A DNA stretch of 64,000 nt, taken from positions 434,001 to 498,000 of the forward strand of contig NW_024881588.1 in NCBI RefSeq assembly GCF_019059575.1, given 5' to 3'. The DNA is from Amphibalanus amphitrite (lineage: Eukaryota > Arthropoda > Thecostraca > Balanomorpha > Balanidae). The position numbers were made by a program, and so were the translations under genes. Shown here piece after piece: positions 47,201-52,902 of this stretch. The notes below the pieces were generated by a model. The model saw only the letters and a program-made list of their open reading frames with translations. It did no database searches and had not been told where the DNA came from. Numbering within the stretch: position 1 is the first letter of the stretch; the number at the start of each line of letters is the position of its first letter.

Positions 47201-48087
47201 TGGCATACAGGTAGGCACCCACCAGGCAATGCATTCCCATGTGTTGCGGTTAGGGTGCTACTGCACGTGCGCACGTGCAGGGGGCGTTTCCAGATCTCGA
47301 GAACGGCTGGGCCGATTGCGCTCAAATTTGGTACACGGTTAGGGACCGGTTAGTAGGGTGCCGTGCAAAAGTCATTTTGGACCCCATTTGCACGTGCGCA
47401 CGTGCAGAATGCCGCTTTCAGATCTCAGGAACGGCTGGACCGATTGCGTTCAAATTTGGTACACCGCTAGCGACCGGTTAGAAGGGTGCTTTGCACAAGC
47501 CCGTTGGAAGTACCCTCTCGCCCTTCTGCACGTGCAGGGCTCACTATCTCGCTCGCTCGTTCTTCGCCCAAAAGGCGTTTTACTGGTATTAAATTATGTT
47601 ACTGCTCTAGTAATATCGATTTATAAGTGTCGAGTCGCCTGTGAAGAAAAGAGGAAAGGGAAGATGAGAGGGCGTTGAGTCCCGCGGCGTGATGGAACAC
47701 GGTAATGATGGAAAACCCCCCAGACTAGTCGATACGGAACGGGTATGGTATACCGATGCAATCATTCGCTTGGTGAATCATTCACCTCGGCAGCATTACG
47801 ACTACCGTTGGCTAACGGGCTGGCGAATGTTGAAAACTTTCCTCATAGCAAACCTATCGATCCGTGTATTTCTATGAATCAGTCAGCACGACGGTTTGGA
47901 ATCCAAAGGACCGTGCCGGTGCATTTGGCTGATCCTTACGTTTCTTCCGCTTGTCTTTCAGTGCTGCTGCGTCTGCCGAACGATATTTGGCAAGAACGAT
48001 CATAGAAGGCCGCTGCTTCCCCAGTCATCAGTCACATCCACCCGAACAACGGACACCCAGGTCACAGCGCTGGAGGATGAAATGTAA
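29138..48087 (+). CDS. Lipid phosphate phosphatase (PLPP/wunen family), six coding exons
   Basis: PAP2-superfamily membrane phosphatases dephosphorylate extracellular phosphatidic acid, lysophosphatidic acid and sphingosine-1-phosphate; wunen proteins act in germ-cell guidance in flies. Six exons, 29138-29246, 41293-41441, 42114-42331, 46059-46197, 46471-46650 and 47962-48087, have GT-AG borders and matching phases and join to 306 residues, typical of the family. Exon 1 with the start of exon 2 gives membrane segment 1, followed by the family word GFFCHDPSITYPYK. All three catalytic motifs are intact: KSLVSRPRP (K-x6-RP, exon 3), SFPSGHAA (PSGH, exon 4) and SRVADYRHHLTD (SR-x5-H-x3-D, exon 5). 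The tail is Cys-rich (CCCVC) then polar. The 12-kb first coding intron is filled with transposons. Without tools I cannot decide which vertebrate paralogue it is closest to. Confidence 0.85.
30341..31488 (-). mobile_element. Mariner-type element copy 1, decayed
   Basis: TA-CAGGGTGGGGCAGCATAATC at the left and the inverse at the right, with TA on both sides (30339-30340 and 31489-31490): inverted ends of about 26 bp and the TA duplication of Tc1/mariner elements. The minus strand retains broken transposase pieces (see the pseudogene entry). About 1.15 kb. A second copy in the same orientation is at 50702-51851. Lies in PLPP intron 1. Confidence 0.85.
30470..31115 (-). pseudogene. Degenerate Tc1/mariner transposase
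   Basis: Read across frames on the minus strand, successive pieces resemble a transposase in the right order. They are YKEDALEHIKKKNAQNFSD, then MDLWVVFKGGARGAPYFIEP, then FNSADLNPTKFF (compare the usual SPDLNPLDYF) and finally VARACACFWTRLEKVIDAEG (compare the C-terminal AC..F..RLE.vI...GGHI). Stops and frame changes separate them, so no functional enzyme is encoded. Confidence 0.65.
31489..32407. other. PLPP intron sequence, no feature seen
   Basis: AT-rich sequence between mariner copy 1 and the retrotransposon; I recognise nothing in it. Confidence 0.4.
32413..32626 (+). repeat. 5' LTR
   Basis: 214 bp, TG...CA ends with a 7-bp inverted terminus (TGTAGTG/CACTACA). No clear TATA box; GC-rich. 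Confidence 0.95.
32628..32645 (+). promoter_or_regulatory. Putative primer-binding site
   Basis: TGGCGACGAGGATGAGAT one base after the LTR. It begins TGG, complementary to a tRNA 3' CCA. The tRNA was not identified. Confidence 0.6.
32664..36773 (+). CDS. Gag-Pol polyprotein of the Ty3/gypsy element
   Basis: One frame of 1369 residues without stop or shift. Order: Gag-like N-terminus; two zinc knuckles at about residues 243-276 (an imperfect C-x2-C-x4-H-x5-C, then the canonical CRQCGRTGHFAVVC); aspartic protease with DTGA at about 322; reverse transcriptase with LRICVDLRDLNR (~509) and YMDD (~607); RNase H with TSDGSGKGAGAV (~754) and RTDHSAL (~821); integrase with an H2C2 zinc domain (~983-1015), then the catalytic GMDIVGP, TDNGPQF and AVERFNK (D, D, E at ~1051, 1109, 1145); and a GPY/F-like GRVGPATYRLADG near 1267. 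Gag and Pol share one frame, so no frameshift is needed. All catalytic residues are present. Antisense frames of 60-180 codons are shadows. Confidence 0.96.
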   Translation: MNVEGVSPPTPFLARPGKPALPWSDWIFSFHNYLTALGGEAYSTERKTALLLHCVGAEAQRVYRTLPVQPRREDEDEFHAAERQLAEFYEPQVNVIAERFFFRQRRQESHEPTADYVAALRRLAVNCSFGQMTDAMIRDQVVEATVHPILRERFLQDKGLTLDRVLEIAEAFGRSRREATAMAGPARPAADGAQSLHQISDARQRRGRRPWRPARRQDDRRPAPAQLQADRRPGPAQLQPDTCPSCGRRQHNERGRCPATGATCRQCGRTGHFAVVCWSGERNDDRRCHELTVLCCAVPNTDKMMCEVQMEVPGITQTVNLQVDTGATVSALGLGIARRLFKGSRLNRTSARLFGFGRHQLQVLGTLPALVTYRGRRANTEFFIIDSDGEEAVMGLDLLKQLDVNLHPASGAIDQLAVTGSAEVPEPPPSQPDPGEICSLTTVRGYQHRIVLRPDAVPVRHKLRRLPYAVREEVSRELDRLQEEGVIEPVEVSDWVHPMVVSRKRNGKLRICVDLRDLNRQVIAEVHPLPAAEELQDRLKGIIFTVIDLQSAYHQLELEPASRQLTTFLTHRGLRRFTRVPFGLVSAGSAFQRLLDNLLDGIPGCVHYMDDVAVVGVSQEEHDDRLRRVMSRLKEANLTVNREKSVFSKAAVDFCGFTLSASGVTPLQSQIKAVTDAPPPENAKELKSFLGMCGWFLRFVPGYAETVHPLYRLLKKGTKFVWDDTANRAFNEVKLKIAASPTLKPFDQSLPTFVTSDGSGKGAGAVLTQLSSDGEENAVAFWSRAFTPTEQRYSVSELEALSAVLAVEHWKLYLWGRPFTLRTDHSALQTLLSPSFSGRAGARIARWQARLLPYAYTVQYVPGRNLTPAADALSRMPVPAEEADLHEDSSAEEEVIALLTDEESVLTEQDVRTASAADPELQQLRHQIKRGWPSSAKACPVEVQPYFKMRHELWVRNDDVILRGAQQVVVPVQLRRRYLELAHSAHDGIVRMKQALRNLAWWPGINREVEELCRSCERCQHSDAVLSQRARPAPMQPVDLPDRAWSKLGMDIVGPINGAPATARYAITLIDYRSKWAEVCLTSSTETEDVIKFLSTVWAKEGYPDEIVTDNGPQFTSREFTAYLAARGVKHTKSSVYWPRGNSAVERFNKTFKSWITDCPPAAFIDEVRKSLAVYRATPHTTTGKSPSELLHGRQMRLNLPVIQPSTPGADSVASRVRRRQQSNKRSYDRRRGVTTPRITEGDYVCVRRQGHRSKTSCRFTSPVRVTGRVGPATYRLADGRTWNTAHLARLPYAPASPSASPPAGPGETTSTATTSEADAAGPLTSLAAASRPSTETACEPSPDAADVSAQRPRRSDRACRRPDYYVSQ
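36791..36803 (+). promoter_or_regulatory. Polypurine tract
   Basis: GAGAGGGGGGAA within 15 bp before the right LTR, the expected primer for plus-strand synthesis. Confidence 0.8.
36806..37019 (+). repeat. 3' LTR
   Basis: Apparently identical copy of 32413-32626, followed by the target duplication ACCAG. Confidence 0.95.
37025..37948. other. PLPP intron sequence, no feature seen
   Basis: No exon-like frame or repeat recognised between the retrotransposon and the next element. Confidence 0.4.
37949..39128. mobile_element. TTAA-type element, family B, copy 2, with CTAA duplication
   Basis: CTAA-CCCGCGCCCCGTAGGG at the left and CCCTACGGGGCGCGGG-CTAA at the right: 16-bp inverted ends with CTAA in direct orientation on both sides. 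Each end has a G-run/C-run hairpin, GGGGGGGCCGAAACGGCCCC. Interior shares AAAAAACCGGAATATATGT and CCATAAAACATGTAT with 18488-19570 and has TGACCTGACC runs (38620-38640, 38760-38790, 38918-38960). No transposase frame. In PLPP intron 1. Confidence 0.82.
39129..40410. other. PLPP intron sequence, no gene recognised
   Basis: A perfect-looking inverted pair TTCGTTTGAAGACCA (39623) and TGGTCTTCAAACGAA (39654) brackets a 16-base AT-rich loop; otherwise unremarkable. Confidence 0.4.
40411..41101. mobile_element. TTAA-flanked element, family D, copy 1 (with nested insertion)
   Basis: TTAA-AGTGACCATCCAACCTT at the left, AAGGTGGGATGGCCCCT-TTAA at the right. Interior is the reverse complement of 62713-63187 over its whole length (for example TGAAATTTGGTAGATATTCG, TTTTGGGATCTCCG, CTGCTTTGCGCGCAACAA) except for a 213-bp insertion at 40693-40905. 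No coding frame. In PLPP intron 1. Confidence 0.82.
40693..40905. mobile_element. 213-bp TA-flanked element nested in family D
   Basis: Perfect 26-bp terminal inverted repeats beginning CGGGGACCCGCAGTTGCTAC, with TA on each side (40691-40692 and 40906-40907). The uninterrupted family D copy shows the empty site: its CAACAAATGCCGCAC corresponds to CAACAAG-TA-CCGCAC here. TA duplication suggests a Tc1/mariner-type MITE. Confidence 0.88.
41293..41441 (+). CDS. PLPP coding exon 2
   Basis: Acceptor GCCGCCAG|CGG; the polypyrimidine tract is weak. Encodes the end of membrane segment 1, the conserved GFFCHDPSITYPYKGD and the start of segment 2. Donor CTG|GTAAGT at 41442, phase 0. If the acceptor is wrong, an ATG at 41265 or 41268 could start a shorter protein. 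Confidence 0.8.
42114..42331 (+). CDS. PLPP coding exon 3
   Basis: Acceptor TTATGTGTGCAG; donor AATAG|GTGAAT. Encodes IFPIELLQQRRG to QTLCDN, including the phosphatase motif 1 KSLVSRPRPSFLALC. Ends in phase 2. Confidence 0.88.
42399..42444. repeat. Perfect 19-bp stem-loop in PLPP intron
   Basis: GAAAGTAAGTGTGTTAGGC, an 8-base loop, then its exact complement. A second outer pair TGCTGAGC (42371) / GCTCAGCA (42455) extends the fold. Could be a tiny hairpin element or a structured RNA segment. Confidence 0.7.
42445..43449. other. PLPP intron, no feature seen
   Basis: AT-rich intron sequence with no recognisable repeat or exon. Confidence 0.4.
43450..43590. repeat. TGACCT-rich degenerate repeat
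   Basis: About fifteen TGACC words in 140 bp (GGTGACCTCTGTGACCTGACC and similar). Resembles the interiors of the TTAA elements, but no inverted ends are recognisable here, so it may be a fragment. Confidence 0.6.
43591..44601. other. PLPP intron with a GC-rich segment of unknown origin
   Basis: 43740-44240 has coding-like GC content. Minus-strand frames (for example 44060-44503, 147 codons) change frame and contain stops, and I recognise no family. It may be an old gene fragment. Confidence 0.35.
44602..45407. mobile_element. TA-flanked 806-bp element, decayed
   Basis: TA-CAGGGTGATTTTTT at the left and AAAAAATCACCCTG-TA at the right. Next to the ends lie TTAACTGTTAAAAAGTAA and its near-inverse TTACTTTTTAACAAGTAA. 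Minus-strand frames of 75-95 codons are present but I cannot match them confidently to a transposase. TA duplication fits Tc1/mariner. In PLPP intron 3. Confidence 0.7.
45410..46058. other. PLPP intron, no feature seen
   Basis: No repeat or exon recognised before the exon 4 acceptor. Confidence 0.4.
46059..46197 (+). CDS. PLPP coding exon 4
   Basis: Acceptor CTATTTTGCAG; the first base completes a Ser codon. Encodes SHFISQFECG to ATFMA with motif 2 (PSGHAA). Donor GCG|GTCAGT, phase 0. Confidence 0.88.
46387..46424. repeat. (TTTG)n microsatellite
   Basis: About nine TTTG units in the short PLPP intron between exons 4 and 5. Confidence 0.95.
46471..46650 (+). CDS. PLPP coding exon 5
   Basis: Acceptor CTGTCGTCAG; an almost identical GTCGTCAGCTGT lies about 35 bp upstream as a possible alternative. 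Encodes LYLMARSGGG to ALML with motif 3 (SRVADYRHHLTD). Donor CTG|GTGAGA, phase 0. Confidence 0.88.
46733..47560. repeat. Five-unit diverged repeat with CACGTGC words, GAGCGAGCGAGC ends
   Basis: Starts with GAGCGAGCGAGCGCAGCG and ends with CGCTCGCTCGTTCTTCGC, inverse to each other. In between are five diverged units of about 125-175 bp, beginning near 46830, 47005, 47165, 47290 and 47420. Each is built on ATCTCAGNAACGGCTGGACC, GATTGCGCTCAAATTTGG and a CACGTGC word. Non-coding. In the last PLPP intron. Confidence 0.7.
47962..48087 (+). CDS. PLPP coding exon 6 (C-terminal tail)
   Basis: Acceptor GCTTGTCTTTCAG. Encodes 41 residues starting CCCVCRTIFGKNDHRR and ending TALEDEM, then TAA. Hydrophilic cytosolic tails of this kind are usual in the family and poorly conserved, so this exon rests on splice sites and frame. 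Confidence 0.7.
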   Translation, partial: CCCVCRTIFGKNDHRRPLLPQSSVTSTRTTDTQVTALEDEM

Positions 48088-48429
48088 CTCTCAAAACGGC
48101 ATCACCATTCAGGGAGAGCCCTCTGCCGGCGGGCTCAGAGTCACATGCGGTGAAGGGTGGATATAGATGTCGCCACTGACCGCAGAGTAGGACGGCCGTG
48201 GTTCCGTTCACATCCGATGTTTGTCGGTGTTTGATGTGCTGTGTGGGCACTAGCCACTAATATCTGAACAGCGGGACTGTTCACTCATCTCTTGATGTGA
48301 AATCATTTAGAGCGCTATTTATTTGTGTTTATGACTTTGGTGTTATCTGTGCGCTGTGTAGTGTGCAGTGTCGTCCCATCAGACAGGTTTGGTGGGCGGA
48401 CGTGTCTCTATCAGTTCGGGAGAGTCTGG

Positions 48430-48435
48430 AATAAA
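48430..48435 (+). terminator. Possible poly(A) signal of the PLPP gene
   Basis: AATAAA, 343 bp after the PLPP stop codon; the first hexamer I see on the plus strand downstream of it. Confidence 0.45.
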
Positions 48436-48845
48436 TATTACACAGCTCCCGTGATAAACATATATAGCAGTTGCAAATTTGTGACTCATCAACGCGACCG
48501 ACTATTTTCTGTTTCAATGTTGGGGCAAACCGCGGGTCGAAGTGTCCCGTTCCGTGGCCATTTTTGTGGTTTATTTTATTTGCAACTGCGTGCTATATTT
48601 GTGTGGGTTGACTATACAGGAACCACGGAACAAATACAACACGTATAAATATTTTATTCACATAAAAATATTAAATATTATTCGTACATCCATGATTTCG
48701 TTGATCAGCGTGGAATGCTGCACTGGTGTTGTTAGTACACTGATACGATGTGATGTAAAATGTCACTGAAATACATTACACATTTGTGCATCGACTTTAT
48801 ATTGCATCCAACGACCAAAATTTAAAAAGGAGCACCTTTTGGTAT

Positions 48846-49264
48846 AGTTCGTTTTTTCTAAGTTCGACCCTCACTGTAAACATCTTTTTGAACATAGCAC
48901 GAGAATTGCTAGCTGAATTACTTAGAAAACTGGTTAGCGCACATTGTACTGCAGACATTAATAATATTTTGCAAATAAGTTTTAAACACCGATGATATAC
49001 CGTTCTGTTAAACGCCGTGCGATCTATTGATCAGTTCAGTTATAATTTCTGACAAAATGTCTATCCCTGTGGGGTTGTATATAAAGGCAAATACGAGCTA
49101 GGAGTCTGGGAAATAAGAGCCAGGAAGAAATATTTTTGAGTAAAATTAATCGTCTGTGAAATCAACGTGCGCCAGCCAGTTTTCTAAGTAATTCAGCTAG
49201 CAATTCTCGTGCTGTGTTCAAAGAGATGATTACAGTGAGGGTCGAACTTAAGAAAAACGGACTA
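48846..49264. mobile_element. Large inverted repeat (foldback-like), arms of about 98 bp
   Basis: 48846-48942 and 49167-49264 are inverse copies with few mismatches (shared AAGTTCGACCCTCACTGTAA and GCACGAGAATTGCTAGCTGA), separated by about 225 bp. The loop contains a TATA-like TGTATATAAAGG. No frame. It could be a short foldback element or an inverted duplication. Confidence 0.75.
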
Positions 49265-49336
49265 AGTTACTAATTAGCGATGCGTAAATCACGCGCCGTA
49301 CGAACACTAATGGATAATTGTATTTCAGTTGAGACA

Positions 49337-49463
49337 AGTATAATAACACGGAACAAAAAAAAAAAACACGTCAAAAGGAGTTATCCTTAAGACGCTGATG
49401 ACGGCGATTTAGCCGAAACGCGTTCGTCTATCATTTTTGTTCCGTCATCCGTGTTATTATACT
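49337..49463. mobile_element. Short inverted-repeat element with hammerhead-like core
   Basis: Ends AGTATAATAACACGG and CCGTGTTATTATACT are exact 15-bp inverse copies. Between them is CTGATGA-C-GGC-GATTTA-GCC-GAAAC, then ACG-CGTT-CGTC. CTGATGA and GAAA are the conserved core words of hammerhead ribozymes, as found in Penelope-like retroelements. An extra C before stem II and a poorly paired stem I argue against an active ribozyme. Confidence 0.45.
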
Positions 49464-49932
49464 AATGGATAACTAGCAAGGTCAGTCTCATCAGACACGG
49501 GCCGTGGTAAAAAAAGCCGGGTGAACTGATTTTCGAGCAGGCACCGAATTCCCTTCCGCCCTAAAGAAATAAGTTTTGTCGCATTATTCTGCTCCTATAT
49601 TACGAACAAGAAGCAAAGGTGCGGGGAAGTCGGAACCCTTGCCTCTTTATCTCAAGCACAGTGGGCTTGTGCGATTGATCATATCATTCATTAGTGCGAT
49701 CTCCCTGATCAATCACTCTGAACCGCAATGATATCCGATAACTTCCAGTCAAGCTTTCAGTTGAGTTTCAGTACTTGCAATTCGTAGTACCTACTACCTA
49801 CCTACATGCTTAAAATACTGAAATAAAACATAACAATTAACAAACCCTCACAGCACCAAAACAACCCATAACATGGCGCAGAATCAGGCGCAGAATAACC
49901 AACAACAGCTACCGACTACCGCTACCTTCCCG
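49464..49932. other. No gene recognised
   Basis: AT-rich spacer upstream of the 30-bp minisatellite. An ATG at 49873 opens a 185-codon frame that runs through the minisatellite and is probably spurious. Confidence 0.4.
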
Positions 49933-50199
49933 GCACCAGGCGGGCAGTGGGACCGTACCCCGGCACCAGGCCGGCATCAGGCGGGCAGTGGGACCGCACC
50001 CCGGCACCAGGCGGGCAGTGGGACCGCACCCCGGCATCAGGCGGGCAGTGGGACCGTACCCCGGCACCAGGCGGGCAGTGGGACCGCACCCCGGCATCAG
50101 GCGGGCAGTGGGACCGTACCCCGGCACCAGGCCGGCATCAGGCGGGCAGTGGGACCGTATCCCGGCACCAGGCGGGCAGTGGGACCGTACCCCGGCACC
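49933..50199. repeat. 30-bp GC-rich minisatellite
   Basis: About nine units of GGCA(C/T)CAGGCGGGCAGTGG + GACCG(C/T)ACCCC, with two units extended by a GGCCGGCATCA insertion. The period of 30 keeps three plus frames open as ten-residue repeats (for example GGQWDRTPAP). It lies just 3' of the last exon of the minus-strand gene at 50209-52902. Confidence 0.92.
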
Positions 50200-50208
50200 A
50201 GCGTCACC

Positions 50209-52902
50209 TCACCGCAGTGGCGGCGGCGCGGCGCGGCGGAGCAGACGGGCCGTGACCGCGGCACCCGGCAGCCGCCGGATGGTGCAGCACGCCTGTACCC
50301 GGCCCGACGGACTCTGCACGGCTATCACGTCACCGGTGACGTCATTCTCGGAGCCGTCCAATCGGTAGCCGGAGATGGTCCAGGTGACGTCGACGTACCG
50401 GTCACTGTGGAGACGGGTGAGGTCACTTAAAATAGAAATGTTGAGTACATGATGTAACAATGGGTAAAATGATAGACAATTCATCTCACCCTGACTTTTT
50501 CACCACCTTGAAATAGCATGCATGTGTTCAGAGTCGTGAAATATGCGTAATGTGGGAAGCTACGTGTGACGTAGAACATTAAAATATCCATTGGAATGAT
50601 TGGACAATTTAATACAGCTTTGGTCCGTCGTCTTTTCACACATTTTGCTTCTGTGCGACAAATGACAGGTTTTATCGGATCTTATCGGAGACTTATAAAT
50701 ACAGGGTGGGGCAGCATAATCGGGAATAAATATCAAACGGGATTATTTGGTCATGAATTTAAAAATATAGCTCCAAGCACTATTTTAACAACATCCCATC
50801 AATCGGTCACCTTTTACCTATCCCTCATCCTATTTGACCGCCCTTCGCGTCGATGACCTTCTCAAGGCGGGTCCAAAAGCACGCGCATGCACGTGCAGCC
50901 TCCTGCTTGTCCATGATCGCCCATCAGCTTCGTACCTTGCACTGAAGACCGTTTTTACTGATGATAAGTTGTTCATTAAACTTCTACCAAAAAACGCTCC
51001 ATATAAAGAATTTGGTCGGATTTAAAACGGCGGAGTTGAAGGACCAGAAGTTTTTGGTTCATCTCAGGTGGAGGTGCCCTACACAATAACATGTCGTCCT
51101 CACTGCAGTACCAGCACGGACAGAGTCCTCGTAAGACGTGATCTGGACCGTCAGTGATCCTCTCTTCCGACGACTCCACGTGAGTCTGCCAGAGTGTGGA
51201 TGTATTTACCAGAGGTGCTCGTTTTATCCGGGCTCGATGAAGTAGGGTGCACCACGTGCACCTCCCTTGAAGACCACCCATAGGTCCATCACCTCAACAG
51301 GATGTTTACTTTGCATGACCGCTGCAATATTCTCGATACAATCCCCTATATGGCATGCCATTCTTTTTTATCGTATTCCAGTCGGTGATAAGATTTTTGG
51401 TCGCTGAAGTTTTGAACATTGTTTCTTTTTAATATGCTCAAGAGCTTCTTCCTTATATTCAAGTGAGTCATCTTGTATGTCCTCTGCTAAGAGTTATTTT
51501 ACGACGATTACGTTAACTTTTTGTCCTAAGTATCCCCACACAATCCTTATCGTCCGTGATAACACGTTGACCTGTCCAGCAACCTTTACGTGGAATGGCA
51601 TTGTTTTAAACAAAATGTTCTTGTTTTACTCGTTTAACATTAGTGTCTATGGGCGCGCGCAAAGCACTTGGAGCACCGTCGAACTATTTTGCTGCTCTTT
51701 TCCAGGAAGTTGCATGCTCATGGATGTAGTCATGTCAGATGATGCACAACTTTTGGGCGTTTCATTGCCATGATATAATTTATCAAAATAATGCCATGCC
51801 TACTCATGACCAGAGCCCAAAAAGCATTCCCGATTATGCTGCCCCACCCTGTATGTCTGGGGCAATAATGAACACACATTCGGGATCAGTGACAACTAAA
51901 AAACGGTACATCTGCACAATTATAGTCAAATACGGCACATTTACATTTAATTGTAACGTTAATTCGCGGCAGGTTACAAATTGGGAGTTGTACCGCTAAT
52001 TTGCGGCAGCTTACACGGTGGGTGAGACGATGGTCCCGGCCAGGAAATGAGTGGGTGTGGGCGTGCAGCTGGTATCGGAGTACAGCCGCAGACGCACGCC
52101 TGTCCCCTGCTGCACCCCTGGAAACAGAAATAGAACAGTCACAGTCCGGCTGTAATTGGTGAGCGGACCCTGAAACGATAATGCTTTTAATCATCTTCAT
52201 TAAACCGTGAAAATGATACGACCGTAGACCACCAGAAAAATGTAGATTCTGAAAGCAACTACATGCATCAAAATAATGCTTTTGTGTTCAATCCAGCTCA
52301 ATGTTTATGCACTATGTACACTGATGGGATAAGGTCCCCGCTGAGTATATTCTCACCGCCTCCGACGACCAGGCCGCTGACTGTGATACGGTCGGCGCCG
52401 GGGTCCTGGGAGAGCACCAGATCCAGACCGACGCCCTGCGGGTCTGTCTCGGCGCCGGTGGCGTCCACACACGACGCAGACGCCTGCAGGGGGAGGACGA
52501 CAAGGGGGACAGCACTGGTGAGGTGGGGTGTGAGTCACTACCCAGGAACCCCATATATTTACCAGAGATTTGTAATTCATGGTTAACCTGATTGACCGCT
52601 TAAACGTACAACATGTACGTTTAATGTACTCGTTTGACCGTCAAGCTGTTAGTAACAACATGACAGTCAAACAAGCGTCTAACGAAGATAGAACAGGAAC
52701 TCTTCCGCTTGACACGGCAACCTTTTCTGTACGTGCACTGCACGGCATCTGCACTCACCCCATAGTTGACGGGCTCGTCGGAGCGGTCATTGAAGGTGGT
52801 CTCCCAGAGGTACCACCACTGCACGCCGCCGAAGCCCACGGCGGCCAGGGAGGCCAGCGCCAGCGCCATCCCCAGCAGTGTGTAGGACGCCGGAGTCTGC
52901 AT
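50209..52902 (-). CDS. Small single-pass membrane or secreted protein, four exons, unrecognised
   Basis: I do not recognise this gene firmly. Four minus-strand exons, 52902-52759, 52483-52357, 52117-52015 and 50404-50209, have GT-AG borders (GTGAGT, GTGAGA, GTAAGC donors) and matching phases 0, 1 and 2, joining to 189 residues. Residues about 8-32 form a hydrophobic segment (LLGMALALASLAAVGFG), a signal anchor or uncleaved signal. The rest is rich in short beta-strand-like stretches (GVGLDLVLSQDP, DRITVSGLVVGG, VDVTWTISGYRLDG) and Cys (SDTSCTPTP, VQACCTIRRL). A very distant resemblance to Cu/Zn superoxide dismutase repeats is possible, but the metal-binding histidines are absent. The stop at 50209 overlaps a good donor CG|GTGAGG, so a further exon cannot be excluded. 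If exon 3 is not spliced, translation stops two codons later. Confidence 0.6.
50702..51851 (-). mobile_element. Mariner-type element copy 2, decayed
   Basis: Same family, orientation and length as 30341-31488, with the same CAGGGTGGGGCAGCATAATC ends and TA on both sides (50700-50701 and 51852-51853). The minus strand has the same scrambled transposase pieces with the same stops. Lies in the last intron of the 50209-52902 gene. Confidence 0.85.

Noticed and set aside
49873-50430. 185-codon frame starting MAQNQAQNN
   Set aside because: It runs through the 30-bp minisatellite and is antisense to a better-supported exon.
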